Origin: Talinum fruticosum
Lineage: Eukaryota > Streptophyta > Magnoliopsida > Caryophyllales > Talinaceae
DNA: 64,000 bases
NCBI GenBank assembly: GCA_021018815.1
Contig: JAITYX010000003.1
Span: forward strand, 3,830,501 to 3,894,500
Direction of reading: 5' to 3'
Shown: one piece after another, positions 34,012 to 44,185 of the stretch
Layout: every line of letters begins with the position of its first letter
Position numbering within the stretch: the stretch's first letter is position 1
Notes under the pieces: generated by a model
The model's input: the letters and a program-made list of their open reading frames with translations, nothing else
Database searches by the model: none
Told to the model about the DNA's origin: nothing
Position numbers and translations under genes: made by a program

Positions 34012-36583
34012 ATGTCTGGCATTCTACGGTTCCAACTGTAGATAGTGATCCGGTAAAAAATCATGCAGAAAGTAAGCATTATCAACTTGCAAAGTAAGAT
34101 TCGGACCCTAAAAGGGTTGGCCATAGTAGGAGCCTTGGGAATCCCGGTATAAACTAGGACTCCTCTTGCCCAAAAAATAAAAGCAAAGCAAACAAAACAA
34201 GAACAATATGTACAATTCATCAAGAAAAACAAACCAAAAATAAACATAAGATAACAAATCAAATAGCTCCAAGCCCGGGGAGAGCCATTGCACATTTGAC
34301 CGATATTGCCCCATTCTCTCAAGGTTCGCCATGGACCGCAAATCCGATAGGGAAAACAAAACCAAACGGTTAGAACCAACAAAACCAGTTCAAAACTGAA
34401 GAATACCTCAATAATAAAAAGAAAAGAACCTACGAAGCTAACAAAAATCCTCCAACATTCAAAGAGAAAAGTCAAGAAAGGAATAGTCTCGGATAAATAG
34501 ATTATCCCATCATAGACAATCAAAATACTAGGCGACAATGCGATATCCGGTTTCCAACCCAAAAGGCGGTAACACATAGAACCCGTGAAGCCACCATAGT
34601 ATTAAGGGGAGTATCGAAAAATCTGCAAAATTAAATGTTGTATAAACCCAATCGAAGGAAAAGGAGAAATCCATCATAGGAGCTATAAAACGCAAAGAAA
34701 TGGCACACAAAAAGATCTTATCAAGAAAGGAATACACAAGGGAACCATTCCCATAGCTAGAAACAAACCGGAGGAACAATAAAATTACTCTGCTCATCAA
34801 GAGGAACCAGCGGACCAGGAACATAAGAGCAGGCCAAAGCACACAAACCACAAGCACCTCACACATTACCATAAAAACCAGAGTGAGTTTGAGCAAACAA
34901 GTAAACCCGGGAAGCCCAAAGATGAATAGGCATGCCAAATATATAAAAAGGGACAATACCAAGACCAAGCAAACCAAGTACACTCCAACTAAAAAGACAA
35001 CAAGACTCACCCCAAGAAAACCAACTAAAACTAGCTTGTCCCTCAAAAACCAACCAGCCAAGCCAAAGCTTCGATCATAGCAAACATAAACAAAGCCAAA
35101 GCTCTATCCCCACTTCTTGGTAACCAAACAAACTGGATCACAACACTAATCTCGACAACTAAGTCATATATAAAACCACCGAACACAAGCCATATCCAAA
35201 GGAAAAAAAACAGCACAAGACAATCCACTTGCAGAGCAAGATACAAGCCTTTGTAAAGGCGGTCGGACAAGCAACCTTGGGACTTTTCAGGTAACCCTGA
35301 AATTCCTCTCGCCCATAATATACAATCAATAATAACTAATAACCAAAGAAGAGGCAAAAGTATATTCCTCAAAATCATCACATAAGAATTCCAAGCAAAG
35401 CAACTTTCTAAGGGCATAAACATTGATATGAAAATCCACGACCCCATACATGAAAATTACAGGACAAAGCTCGAATTGAAATCATTTAAAATCCAAGGCA
35501 GCCAAACCACATAAAGAACGTTAGTCAAGCTATAATAGCAAACCCAAAGCCGAATCATAATAGAACTAAAAAGATGAAATTCAATATTGGGGCAATATCA
35601 TAACTAGGAAGCATGGTCAAATCAATCTCCCAAAGCAATAAGTAGGAAGGAGTAAATGAACATGAATGGGAAAGACCGAGCCAAGAAACATACTTGTTTT
35701 GACGCCAATTGATCGGAATAAAAGAAAACGAAACTTGGATGGGGACCGATTGAAATTGAGAAAGCAAAAAGAACCTATGAGACTCGCCAACAGCGGAGTC
35801 GGCGAAGATCTTATCCGGCCAGTCACCAACAACACCACCACCGCGAGCATGAGACATCCTTGGTCTAACTAGTAGCATGGATGAAATTGTATTGACCAGA
35901 AAATGTAGTTGTTATCAAATCGAACATAAACTTGCAAACGTGCTTGATTGAGAAGCCGTAGTGGAGCCTCAACAAGCCTTAATCTAACCTCTATCATGTA
36001 GAGTTGATGAGCCCAAAAGATGAGAAGAACTCGCAGAAATCGTAACAAGTTGGTCGAGTACCGGATGTTTGAAGAAAGAGCCACAGCGACAGAACCGGAA
36101 CAGAGCGGTGTCGAAAAGCATAATCTGTGCCTCTCTCAAGCCAATTCACACTAAAAGACTCGTAAACTAGTTCGAGAGGAGGGGCAGTAACGCCTAAGTG
36201 AGATGGTTGTAGAAGACCGAGCATTAGATCTAAGAGAAGCATTCGAAGATGGCGAAGACAGGAGATAGACGAAGAAATTTGAACAAAGCAAGTAGGTGTG
36301 CGTGCGTGAGCGTAAGAAGTCGAAATAGAAAGAATGGACGAGTTCAATTTGGTCTAGCGACGGTGGAAAGGCGATGAGGACGTTGAATTAGGTCTGGAGG
36401 CTTTTTCCTCTTTGATTTAGGGTTCATTGTAGAACAAGTGAGGGGAGGGCTATTGTGTCTAGAGAATAGGGGATTCTCTCACTTCTCACTAGAAAAGCAT
36501 TCTCTCTCTAGAAAAAGTGCATCATATGAGCTCATAAATTTCTACTCAAAAGTTATTTCATCATACCACGAGAGCAATAAATG
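34012..36583 (-). pseudogene. LINE 5' region, ORF1 not recognisable
   Basis: In an L1-type element this position holds the 5' UTR and ORF1 (RNA-binding protein). An ATG at 35851 (MSHARGGGVVGDWPD) could be an ORF1 start, and another at 36424 starts a short basic frame (MNPKSKRKKPPD) followed by a stop. No CCHC knuckle or DUF4283-like pattern was found. The long hydrophobic frames at 34008-35447 look like products of T-rich sense-strand DNA and not membrane proteins. Confidence 0.5.
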
Positions 36584-36599
36584 TGATTTGGATATGTAT
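36584..36599. repeat. LINE target site duplication, right copy
   Basis: TGATTTGGATATGTAT, identical to 29811-29826. Confidence 0.88.
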
Positions 36600-36871
36600 A
36601 TATGTCTCCCTATTGTAAATTCTTTTTGTAAAAATAATTTCAGCTTTTCTTTCTCTACCTATTCTTCTTTTCTAAGTTTTGTGGGTATGTATGATATAAA
36701 CACTAACGAGATCTTATTCGTCAACTTGGATTACGAATGAGTTTAAAGTACTTGTTGCATACATTAAATGTAATCGTGATTCTAACGAAAGTGAGTTATG
36801 ATTTTTTTTTGTTATTTTCTTTTTCTAGTTTTATTTTACTCGAGAGTGAGCAAAATTTATGTGGGGGTATT
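36600..36871 (+). other. End of the gag-only element's internal region with PPT
   Basis: Resumes the 3' noncoding sequence after the LINE. The last bases ATGTGGGGGTATT (about 36859-36871) are the polypurine tract next to the LTR start. The bases just before them (TTTCTAGTTTTATT...GAGCAAAAT) match the complement of about 45330-45370 in the antisense element. Confidence 0.75.
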
Positions 36872-38177
36872 TGTTGAGTACAAAATTATAATATTTTAAT
36901 ATCTTTTTATATTTTTTTTATAATAATTATTAAATTAGGAGTTTTAATTTGATTTGTTAAATTTTGTAGGAAGTGTGAAAGAATTCAAAAAATAATACGA
37001 AGAGTTGATAATTGTAAGATGGGATAATCTACTTAGAACCCGGGTCATATTGAGCCCAAAACGTGTACTATCACACGACCCTTTTAGCCAGGCCCGAACT
37101 CCCTTCCCGAAACCCTCTCTTTTATGCCTGACGTTTCCCCTCTACCTCTTCCTCAAACCCTAGCCTCTCTATCCCCTTCCTCTTCCAGATGCTTCCACAC
37201 AACCACAAGCCCAACCATCTCTTCTCCCTCTCGGCCCCCTAACCACCGAAACCCAGCAAACCCAGCAAACGCGAAATCCCCTTTCCCCACTCAAACTCTA
37301 TCTCCTTTCGGATATTTCGTGTCCTGGGCGAAGCTAGAAGAGCAGAACAAGAGGAGGAGACCGAGGCTATAAAAGGGAAGAAGCAGAGGACAGAACCAAG
37401 AGGCCGAACGGCGGAGAGGTGTGACAGACCGGAGGCAAGCCAAGGTCCAAGTTTAGGTTTAATTTTCATTCTTCAAGTTTAGTTTCCAAAAATTCAGTTT
37501 TAGATTTCTGAGTTTTCTTTATTGAATTTGAGATTTGTAGTTTTGGATTCGTAAATTTTAGAACTAGTTCGATCTTTTGTGAATTTGAGTGATAATTTAG
37601 TTTTGGCATTGAATACATCTAGCGTTTGTATCTCTGCTCCGGTTCGATCTGTTTGGTTCTGCCGTGTGACAAGCAGATGAAGATTTTAGCTTCGAACGGT
37701 TCTGTTCAATCTGGTTCTGTGCTTGGTATAATCCTTCTTAATTTAAGCATCTCAATTTCCCGTCCCCTGGTTCATTATGCCTGCGATGATTCGTTTCTGG
37801 TTTTGTTTGATGGATGAAGCTATTTGGCCGTATGTGTTCAGTTCTGTTGGATTGTTGCAGCTTTGTTTGGTTCAGTTTCAATTAAAAATACTCTATCTGG
37901 ATTCTTGAATCTCAATTAACGTAACGTCGGAGATGATATATTGTTCAATTAGTTATGCTTGAAGTTATTTCATTAGTAGTTACGTTTTGATTTTAGGTTA
38001 TTCAATTTGATTTAGGTTATTAGTTTATGATTTAGTACATTTATGCATTTTAGGATTTTAGTAGTTAAGTCAAGTTTTAGATTAATAGGTTTTCAAGTGT
38101 TGTTAGAGTCGTTTTGCAATCCAATTTTGATTTTTGTGGTTCGACAAATCCCCGTACTCCCTAAAATCACTCCAACA
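36872..38177 (+). repeat. 3' LTR of the gag-only element
   Basis: Starts TGTTGAGTAC and ends CCAACA; 1306 bases, matched along its length to 25272-26593. Confidence 0.9.
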
Positions 38178-38183
38178 CCTACT
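38178..38183. repeat. Target site duplication, right copy
   Basis: CCTACT, identical to 25266-25271. Confidence 0.85.
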
Positions 38184-39620
38184 TGTCGTACCAGACTCGA
38201 TTAAGGAAAACGTTTGGAATGAAATCACGGTAAATACACTACATCTCAACTTAAAGTTGTAAATGCATGTAAATGGTTAATTAATACTAATTCATGTGGT
38301 TCTTGTGTTTTAGAAAATATTTATATTGGAAGTGAAGGACACATACTTCCACTTGGTGAAAACGAAGACCCTCCAATATGTTATGAGTCTTGAAGTCTTG
38401 GATTGTCGGTGTTTGGATCTATAAAACACAATAGATGAAGGCACAAGGCAGACCATGGGAGGTCCACAATTTCATAACCAAGGATGATTGGAAGAAGTTC
38501 GAAGAATAGGTTGCCACTTCCAAATTCTGGGTAGTTTAACATTAGCCTTTTTTTTTTTTTTTTTTTTTTAAGTTTAGAATTTTGAATTTGTAACTTGTTT
38601 GGATATGCATGATGTTTTGGTAACATTAATAGTCCCTTAATATCAATAAATTAGCTTTAATTACTAATCACAAACCCTAAGCTAGTTAGTTGCCTTAATT
38701 TGCTCCTGTCTGTTCTTAGGAGCAAATGTACTTATTTTCTTTCTAAATTCATGAGTTAGTAAGTTGTGATTATGTTTGTTTGGACTATCACGAGTATTAT
38801 AGCCTAATTTGTGATTATGAATTAACTGATACTTGGTTGTCTTATTTACTTGTATTGGCCCTTAGTGAAGCCAATAGGAAGAGGATAAGAGTAATGTGTA
38901 TCCTAATACAATGTCCCATGGGGAATATACAAAGGTGAATGAGAAGTTGTTCAAGTAAAAATGTGAAACTTCCGGAGGAAGTTGGTGAAGATGTCATCAT
39001 AGATTCTTCACAAATTAATATCGAGAGATTAATATCGAGAGAGATAAATTATGGGTCGAAGGAAGAAAGATGGAACCTTCGTGATAAAAGAAATCACAGC
39101 TTGTTCAACGAATCGTAAGTTTTAATATTGCTACATCCTATGAAAATATTAGATAAGTGATAGGAATACTTTCATGGACTTATCGATTTATAGGAATGAT
39201 CTAATTAAAATTTCTTTCCTTCTTACAGGAGTCTTTGTCATAACACTCGACTTTAGATGATGACGAGTAGTGGGAGCAAAGACAAATTAGCCTTGACAAA
39301 GTGATTATCATTTCGGTTGTGTTCGAGCCGTCGGTGGAAAAGTGGGGATACTTGAGCACTTTGAGGCTAAAAGAAGTGGCCCATCTCTTCCAACCAAGTC
39401 AACATCGAAGCAAGTGGTGGCGTAGATGGAGTCTCGAGTAGTTGCCCAAGTGGAAGAGAAACCGACGGCCGGGTTCATGACATACTTGGATCGAGATGGG
39501 CATCCCGACACCCAATTTGGAAGAGTTAGGCTGATCGGGAGGGTCAATTCCTACCTTAGACACCGGGGAATGAGAAAAGCAAGCTCACTTGAAACCGGTT
39601 CAAAGATATGGTGGAGGTAT
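38184..39620 (+). pseudogene. CACTA second ORF, plant-transposase (Ptta/En/Spm-like) part
   Basis: Continues the ORF cut at 25271. Recognisable blocks lie on several frames, separated by AT-rich introns: KENVWNEI-like sequence near 38210, an FITKDDWKKFEE block near 38478-38512, SEANRKRIR with PNTMSHG near 38870-38920, a KDGTFVIKEITA block near 39068-39110 and VRAVGGKVGILEHF near 39325-39365. Their order and content fit the conserved core of plant CACTA second proteins (W-x-x-x-K, S-x-x-N/A-x-x-N-R, E-V/G-R-V-R-G blocks). Heavy decay. The exact exon limits are not defined. Confidence 0.6.
38548..38569. repeat. Poly(T) run
   Basis: An uninterrupted run of 22 T inside a CACTA intron-like stretch. 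No flanking duplication marks it as a retroposon tail. Confidence 0.9.
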
Positions 39621-39628
39621 GATTTGTT

Positions 39629-40160
39629 ATCTAATGAGAATGCTCATTTTTCTTTCAACTAATTGGTATACTTGTTTAATGAATGGTGTATATATTTTGG
39701 GTTGTTGTGTAACTCGGCATGTGGCCGTTGAATTATTTGATGTTATTTGTCTTTGTTGTTTCGGATGAGGGTAGTTAACCCGGGAAAATGTTGACTTTTA
39801 GAGGAAATTTTGTTCGTTTTTCTCCGAGGATAAAGTTTAAGTTTTCTCTAAAGGATTTGTTGTTGTGTCGATTAATGCTATTTGTTTTTATTGTTTGTTT
39901 TTATTGTTCGGAGATGTGGTCGAGATATGAATCGGTAAGATATGTGATGCATGTTTTTCTTTGAACCGGTGGTATGCTTGTTGAATGAATTGTGTATATA
40001 CTTTGGGTTGTTGTGGAACTCGGCGTGTTACTTCGTTGAGTCAATTGATGTTATTTGTTTTTGTTATTTCGAATTAGGGTTCTTAACTTGGAAAATGTTG
40101 GCTTTTTAGGGAAAACTTTGATTTAGCTTTCTCTAGGATTTTTCTCGCAAGGATTATAAG
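39629..40160 (+). repeat. Direct duplication in CACTA noncoding DNA
   Basis: A unit of about 210 bases is present twice, from about 39640 and from about 39955. Both hold TTGTTTAATGAAT/TTGTTGAATGAAT, TTTGGGTTGTTGTG, AACTCGGC(A/G)TGT, GATGTTATTTG and TTTCTC segments in the same order. It lies between coding blocks, so it is probably intronic. Confidence 0.7.
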
Positions 40161-40199
40161 TTTTATTAATTCTTATGCTAATTCTTGTACAGCCCCGTT

Positions 40200-41715
40200 C
40201 GAGTGCGTGCTAACTTCTAATCATCATCCTCTAAATCACATTATGGCAAAGGGTGTTGTTCAACCCTTTAAGCTAGGTGCCCTCATTCATGAGGTTGCAG
40301 GATTAGGTGAAGTTGATCGTGAAAGAAGCATTAGAAGGGAAAGGTTGCTATTAGTTGCTGATCCATTTAGCACATACCAAGACCATCGATCGACAGCTTT
40401 GTTGCTTAGCTTAAGAGTTTGGTCATCCCCACTAGTTCGAAGGTACTTTTTGAATACATAGATCGGTAATTTCAATTAATCTGTATTTATAAGTTATTAA
40501 CATCAAGTCTTTTGACTAATTCCTACATTATTGTCCTATATGATTTGGGATCTCAAAAGAGCTTCTAGCGAGAAGAAGATTGCTAAGGAATTAGTTGATA
40601 GTCATAAGACAAACCAAGCGAGTGGTCGATCCTCTAGAGAAAGTCCCCACTAGAGAAAGTCCATGAGACTGTAGTTCTCAAATATATTGATGATTCACTT
40701 TCAAAGGGGATTGTGGGTCTCCTAGGTTTGACAAAACCTTTGCCACCGGACGAAAGTTCGGGTCATAGTGTGCCAAGACATGTAATGGGAGTACGATAGT
40801 GATGGTAAGGTCATATCGATCTTCCAGGAGGACATAATGTAGTTTCTATAGATGTGGGAGATCGGCGCAAACGATGTTATGCTCGACATTTTGTGAGTTA
40901 CTATATATAAGTTCATTTATGTTAATTTTCATTTCTACCTATATATGTAAAGTTAGTATGTAATAAATGGCTCCACAAGGTGATTCATACCATGCAAATC
41001 TAGTATTGAATTTCGTTGCCTTGAACAAAATCCAAGCCTTAGGACAAACATTTAAGGAAAGATCCGAATTCATTTCCGACCTATTTCTCAAGACGAAAAA
41101 GACATGTGACTTGGTGTCATTCGTTGAGGGGTAAGCGTATAAACCTAAAACCTTGACCTAAAATTCATTAATAGATGTTCTTCTTGTGTTTATATAATAT
41201 TACATTCACTAGATGCTTGTTGCTATTTATACAAAGATTAATGTGGCATAGTGGCTAGACCCTCTAGGTCAACCTATTAGGAAAGAATTTAAAGTCGTTC
41301 TCACATTGTGAGTTCACTTATTGTGCTTTTGTTAAGTGTTTGTCAATTATGGTATGCCTTTATGATATATTTGAACAATACATGATCTCCATTTCAATTT
41401 ATTCATCAAATGAAAATTAGTGCTCTTAAAGTTTACAATATGCAAGAAGACCTGAAAATTAATGTTCGTTTTCACATCGTGAGTTCACTTATTCATTTTC
41501 AGTGCTTTTGTTAAGTGTTTGTCAATTATGGTATGCTTTTATGATATATTTTAACAATACACCCCATTTTAATTTTCCATTTTAATTTATTCATCAAATG
41601 AAAATTAGTGCTCTCAAAGTTTACGAATGCAAGAAGACCCGAAATAATTGGAAGACTTTGCTTTTCATGTTAGGAAAGAATCAACAACTTGAATACGCAA
41701 AGTTGGTAGGCATCC
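40200..41715 (+). pseudogene. CACTA second ORF, C-terminal ULP1-like protease part
   Basis: Plant CACTA elements often end the second ORF with a ULP1-type (SUMO protease-like) cysteine peptidase region. Blocks seen: 40207-40461 with HIMAKGVVQPFKLGALIHEV and LLLVADPF, a linker typical of these proteins; SIFQEDIM...MWEIGAND near 40830-40880; a LNFVALNKIQAL/LFLKTKKTCDLVSF block near 41008-41130; and a WLDPLGQPIRKEF block near 41252-41300, which covers the Asp region after the catalytic His position. The His motif itself is decayed. The part with the catalytic Cys would lie beyond about 41700, where a Del-like LTR cuts in. Confidence 0.6.
41288..41650 (+). repeat. Tandem duplication in the CACTA ULP1-like region
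   Basis: About 178 bases are duplicated in tandem: units from about 41288 and 41466 share CGTGAGTTCACTTATT-like, TGTCAATTATGGTATGC and ATGAAAATTAGTGCTC segments in order. The second copy ends in the frame KISALKVYECKKT. The duplication spans an intron and part of an exon. Confidence 0.75.
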
Positions 41716-43142
41716 TGATACAATAGCCACAAATAGTCACAACTGCTATATTCCCTAAACTTTTCAATTTATTGATTCAATTTCACATGTGCCATTATAA
41801 CTAAAAACAGTGACGAACAGTTACAATTTAACTCGAGGAGTTCCAACTCATTACAAATTGTTTTATTTGTTTCAAATTTTCATATTACATCTCCCTAACA
41901 TGTCAATTCACTCATTTATTTTCACACGACCCATAATAATCACAAATAGTTACTAGTCCCTATGTTCCATTTAATTTTCACAATTTCATCCGTTTACCCA
42001 ATCGATCTACTAATTCTGTTTCTTAATTCATAATTACTCCAAAGTTTAACTCATCCAATTATTTTACATAATAAAATTTCAACATACTTCAAACCAAAAC
42101 TAAATCATATGAAGAATTAATTCTCATACCAAATCAGTTTAGTTCAAATATAATATACTTTAGAGCATAAGACCATTCATCTCTAATTCTTAGGGTTTGA
42201 ACTTTTGACTTGGAAACTTTTACTTTCCCTTTTCTCTTGTTCTGTCTCTGTCTGTCTACCCGTGTCTCTCGCTCTACTACTTCCCCTCGCTCTCCGTTCT
42301 CTGCTACTTTTGGTTCTAGCTCTCGGTCTCTCGTTCCTGGTTTTCGCTCCCTCTCTTGCTGCATTTGCTTCTGATTTTCGCCCTCACGCTCTCTGGTTCT
42401 GCTTCTTTCTCTCTCCCTTTTGTGTTTCTGGCTTTGATCAATTGCTCTCTCATTTTTTTGTCTCGTGTCTGTGTCTCTTGCTCAATCTCTTGCTCAGTCT
42501 CTCGTTCTGTGCTCTGGTTTCATCTCTCAGTACTGCTTTAGCTCTCATTTCGGTCTCTTATCCCCTCTGTTTCCATCACCATCTCTCTCTCTCTTTCAAT
42601 CTGTTGCTCTTGCTTTCGCTGCTCTTTCTTTCCTCTTCTTCTTCTTCCTCTTCATCCCTCTCTCGTCTCCTTGCTCCCCTTGTCTCACTCTATCTCTCAA
42701 TCTCTCGTTGTCTCTGGCCTTGTCTCCCTCTCTGTCCCTTTTTGTTGTTATCTCTCTGTTGGTCCTATCTGTCTCTGGCTTCACACGGGAAAGCCACCAA
42801 AACCGGCCTTTTCCACTCTACTTGCCTGACACTTACCATTTAACCACCCTATTTTCCCCTTTTATTTATTTTTTGGTTTAGCTAGGTGTAATTTAGGTTG
42901 AACCCAAAAATAGGTAGTATAAGTTGTCTCGGGTCTTTGTTCATTTAGGTCCAAGTGAAGAGTAAAAGGGGTCTAATATATTTCACTAACTAAAGCTATA
43001 TAAACACAACGATTTTTCTAAAAATAAAATTACAAATATCCACTTATGTATATTTTAGTTAATCGACCTAATTTGTTTAATTAATACTAATTAGTTAAAT
43101 TTAACTCATGTAATTACATCAATTAGAACCATGGTTATTACA
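41716..43142 (-). repeat. Antisense Del/Tekay-like 3' LTR
   Basis: The right edge GGTTATTACA is the complement of an LTR start TGTAATAACC. Immediately right lies CCCTTTAAAGAAATTTCATCC, the complement of the purine-rich GGATGAAATTTCTTT end of pol seen in Del/Tekay gypsy elements. So this is the 3' LTR of an antisense element. It contains a CT-rich block (42230-42790) like the one at 1660-2260. The left edge is approximate, set where CACTA similarity stops. ORFs in the CT-rich block are low-complexity and rejected as genes. Confidence 0.6.
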
Positions 43143-43317
43143 TTTACCCTTTAAAGAAATTTCATCCTTGAAATTTGTAACAAGTGGGTAGCATCTAGAA
43201 TAAGTAAGGTGTAAGCATAAATACATGAACTACGCTAGTACTTAACATATAATATAACTTAATCATATAACTATTTTGAAACCTGGATATTAAAACTCAT
43301 ATGAAAGTTCTATAAGG
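43143..43317 (-). other. Remnant of the Del-like element's internal 3' end
   Basis: Short pol-end and PPT-like sequence (GATGAAATTTCTTTAAAGGG on the minus strand). Coding sequence beyond it is missing, replaced by the foldback element and AT-rich DNA. Confidence 0.5.
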
Positions 43318-44185
43318 CCCTGTTCCATTTAGATGTAAGAAGATGTAAGGCTGTAAGAAATTTTAAGGAGAGTTGTAAGGAGCTTTAAGGAGGTATAAGC
43401 AATCTGTAAGGAGACTGTAAAAAGTTGTAAGATGATGTAAGAAGTCGCATAGCATTGTTAGAAGTTGTAAGAAATAATGTTTTACATGAGTTGATAAAAA
43501 TGTTTAATATATTTTTATATTTATGTACACATATTTGTATTTTTATTTATAAATTTAATGTAAATTATAAAATTTATATATTTGTAATGATAAATGCATA
43601 TGTATCGGTTTGATGATTTATTTTATTTTATTTATTTTTAGACAAAATAAGATTATGTTTGATATTTATGAAAAAAAGTTTTTATAGATGCTCAATGACT
43701 TTCATATATAGATAGTTGAAAATAATCTTGATTTTACAAGTTTGAAATAAATGTTATCAACTATTAAATGTTATCAAATATTAAATGTTCTCAACTACTA
43801 AAATTAGTAGTTGATTACATTTATTTCAAATGTGTAAAATTAAGATCATTTTTAACTACCTAATATATGAAAATTATTTATACATTTATAAAAACTTTTT
43901 TCATAAGTATCAAATATAATTTCTTTTTTTTTTGAAAAAATAAATCATTAAACATGACATATATGCATTAGGAATCATAAATATATAAATATTATTATTC
44001 TATTACGTATAATTCATAAACAAAAATACAAATATATTGCACATAATTATAAAAATACACATATGGATACATTAAACATTTTTATCGAATCATATTCATT
44101 CTAACTCCTTTCAACTTCTTACAACTCCTTATATATTTTTACGCATCATTACAATTCCTTACAACTTATGCTAAATGGAACAGGG
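43318..44185. mobile_element. Foldback (long inverted repeat) DNA element, 868 bp
   Basis: Starts CCCTGTTCCATTTAG and ends CTAAATGGAACAGGG, a perfect 15-bp terminal inverted repeat. Inversion continues through nearly the whole element: the left arm (about 43318-43780) pairs with the right arm (about 43795-44185), including GTTTGATATTTATGAAAAAA with TTTTTTCATAAGTATCAAAT and the TTAAACATTTTTATCRA segments. The outer part of each arm carries many (T)GTAAGRA units. No coding capacity. No convincing target duplication: left flank TCTATAAGG, right flank ATGAAATAG. The superfamily is uncertain, perhaps hAT-like or Mutator-like. Confidence 0.8.

Larger units (their letters stand above)
29827..36583 (-). 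mobile_element. L1-type LINE (antisense), full-length-sized but dead
   Basis: A 6.76-kb non-LTR retrotransposon on the minus strand, bounded by 16-bp duplications. Its 3' end is the T-rich tract at 29827-29839 (poly-A tail on the sense strand). Reading the minus strand: a degraded 5' region, apurinic endonuclease-like domain (34011-33079), reverse transcriptase (32933-31700), zf-RVT zinc-binding domain (31030-30655) and a C-terminal RNase H-like domain (30591-29890). That RNase H tail is typical of plant Ta11/L1-like elements. It is inserted in the 3' noncoding part of the gag-only gypsy element, so it is younger than that element. Confidence 0.9.
25272..38177 (+). mobile_element. Gag-only Athila-type gypsy element (TR-GAG-like), with LINE inside
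   Basis: The LTRs of 1322 and 1306 bases start TGTTGAG; the right one ends CAACA, forming a terminal inverted repeat. Flanks carry identical CCTACT duplications. A degenerate tRNA-Asp PBS follows the 5' LTR and a G-rich PPT precedes the 3' LTR. Between them, once the 6.8-kb LINE is removed, only about 3.5 kb remains. It codes for gag fragments and no protease, RT, RNase H or integrase. It is therefore a non-autonomous gag-only derivative. The antisense element at 44697-60300 has the same LTR start and near-identical 3' noncoding sequence plus pol, so it is a candidate helper family. Confidence 0.85.
19530..41715 (+). mobile_element. CACTA (En/Spm) transposon, interrupted and truncated
   Basis: A class II element carrying the two usual CACTA genes on one strand: a TNP2-type transposase (21547-24628) and a second ORF with a plant-transposase region and a ULP1-like protease region (25050-25271 and 38184-41715). 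Subterminal palindromic repeats are present at the left end. A left terminus TATTACAAG at 19530 could be a decayed CACTACAAG. The gag-only gypsy element at 25272-38177 inserted in the second ORF, leaving identical 6-bp duplications. The right end is cut by the Del-like LTR near 41716, so the right terminal repeat is missing. Without the insertion the visible CACTA sequence is about 9.3 kb. Confidence 0.85.

Noticed and set aside
34008..35447. Hydrophobic minus-strand ORFs resembling membrane proteins
   Set aside because: They lie inside the LINE 5' region where the sense strand is T-rich; overlapping frames all look hydrophobic and none matches a family.
38548..38569. Poly(T) as the tail of an antisense retroposon
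   Set aside because: No flanking direct repeats and no SINE- or LINE-like sequence next to it.
41716..41800. Right terminal repeat of the CACTA element
   Set aside because: No inverse of CACTACAAG or of the left subterminal motifs was found; the Del-like LTR appears to have removed it.
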